Source of the DNA: Streptomyces sp. NBC_00289 | GTDB taxonomy: Bacteria > Actinomycetota > Actinomycetes > Streptomycetales > Streptomycetaceae | NCBI RefSeq assembly: GCF_041435115.1 | Contig: NZ_CP108049.1 | Span: 1 to 64,000 of the forward strand | Direction of reading: 5' to 3' | DNA length: 64,000 bases | Part shown: positions 63,788-64,000 of the stretch, in pieces | How the letters are laid out: every line of letters begins with the position of its first letter | How positions within the stretch are numbered: the first letter of the stretch is position 1 | The notes under the pieces: generated by a model | What the model was told of the DNA's origin: nothing | What the model saw: only the letters and a program-made list of their open reading frames with translations | Databases searched by the model: none | Made by a program: the position numbers and the translations under genes

Positions 63788-64000
63788 ATGAGACGCAGCA
63801 GAGAAGAAGAACCCGCCTTGGACCTGCCGGGCAGCCTGTGGCACGCCCTGATCCGGCTCCAGCACACGCACCCCGACCCTGTGGGCCGGAAACCGCTCGC
63901 CCGGCCGGCCGGGCTGCTGTCCTTCACCACAGCCTCGGACACCATCCTCGCGGCCCGCGTCCATCTGTCCGGCGCGGAGACGATGGGAGAACTGCACGAG
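63788..64000 (+). CDS. hypothetical protein, N-terminal 71 codons, cut by window end
   Basis: Starts MRRSREEEPALDLPGSLWHA at ATG 63788 and stays open to the end of the window. A weak AGGG precedes the start. LIRLQHTHPDPVGRKPLARP and SFTTASDTILAARVHLSGAE show good third-position GC bias. Not recognised; length and product cannot be given. Confidence 0.55.
   Translation, partial: MRRSREEEPALDLPGSLWHALIRLQHTHPDPVGRKPLARPAGLLSFTTASDTILAARVHLSGAETMGELHE

Overview
The window reads as the left end of a large linear conjugative plasmid (or plasmid-like linear replicon arm) of a Streptomyces or close relative. Base composition is very GC-rich throughout and GTG starts, ATGA/GTGA stop-start overlaps and GC-rich terminator hairpins are frequent. 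The first ~100 bases form a chain of palindromes with GCTGCGC-type loops typical of Streptomyces telomeres, apparently lacking only the terminal 13-base palindrome. The window also carries tap and tpg, which encode the telomere-associated protein and the terminal protein used to replicate such ends.

Layout. 0-1.2 kb: telomere, subtelomeric noncoding DNA, then iterons and 18-bp palindromes in front of two overlapping winged-helix replication-type genes (1.2-2.4 kb). 3.0-4.0 kb: a gene-free locus packed with TGCA-centred palindromes and a pair of 78-bp inverted repeats with a variable core. 4.7-8.9 kb: a Tn554-type TnpA-TnpB-TnpC recombinase trio. 9-10 kb: a P-loop kinase and a toxin-antitoxin-like pair. 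10.1-10.6 kb: a second noncoding repeat locus. 10.8-17.7 kb: a second divergent tpg, small Streptomyces-specific genes and the tap-tpg operon. 17.8-27 kb: a Ser/Thr kinase fused to DnaJ domains, a DciA-like helicase-loader operon, and several regulators (XRE-TPR, GntR/UTRA and a UTRA-only protein).

27.4-43 kb is a transfer region, all on the plus strand: WhiB-like regulator, DUF2637 membrane/coiled-coil protein, Gly/Lys-rich repeat protein, FtsK-type DNA translocase Tra and many small membrane proteins. The genes are separated by terminator-like hairpins and by two recurrent structured intergenic elements (three good copies each) that show compensatory or wobble-compatible changes. 43-53 kb is an accessory block with nucleotide- and RNA-related domains: a Pycsar-TM-like membrane protein, a P-loop kinase, a degenerate GGDEF protein, an ASCH protein, an ECF sigma factor, a plasmid DnaN clamp and a RapZ-C/HIT fusion. 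53.2-55 kb is the partition operon, parA plus a non-canonical partner, with a perfect 18-bp inverted repeat at its promoter. 55-64 kb holds a PIN-domain protein, a MobF/TrwC-type relaxase without a helicase domain, a dense GGTGCGCACC array, a HEPN-like protein and a replication-relaxation family protein. The last gene runs off the window.

Together the genes describe a self-transmissible linear replicon: internal replication (iterons plus winged-helix proteins, helped by its own DciA and DnaN homologues), end patching (Tap/Tpg), partition (ParA), and transfer (FtsK-type Tra plus a relaxase). The least explained parts are the recurrent intergenic RNA-like elements, the palindrome loci near 3-4 kb and 60 kb, and the RapZ-HIT and kinase-DnaJ fusions. 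All family assignments come from reading motifs; no database search was possible.
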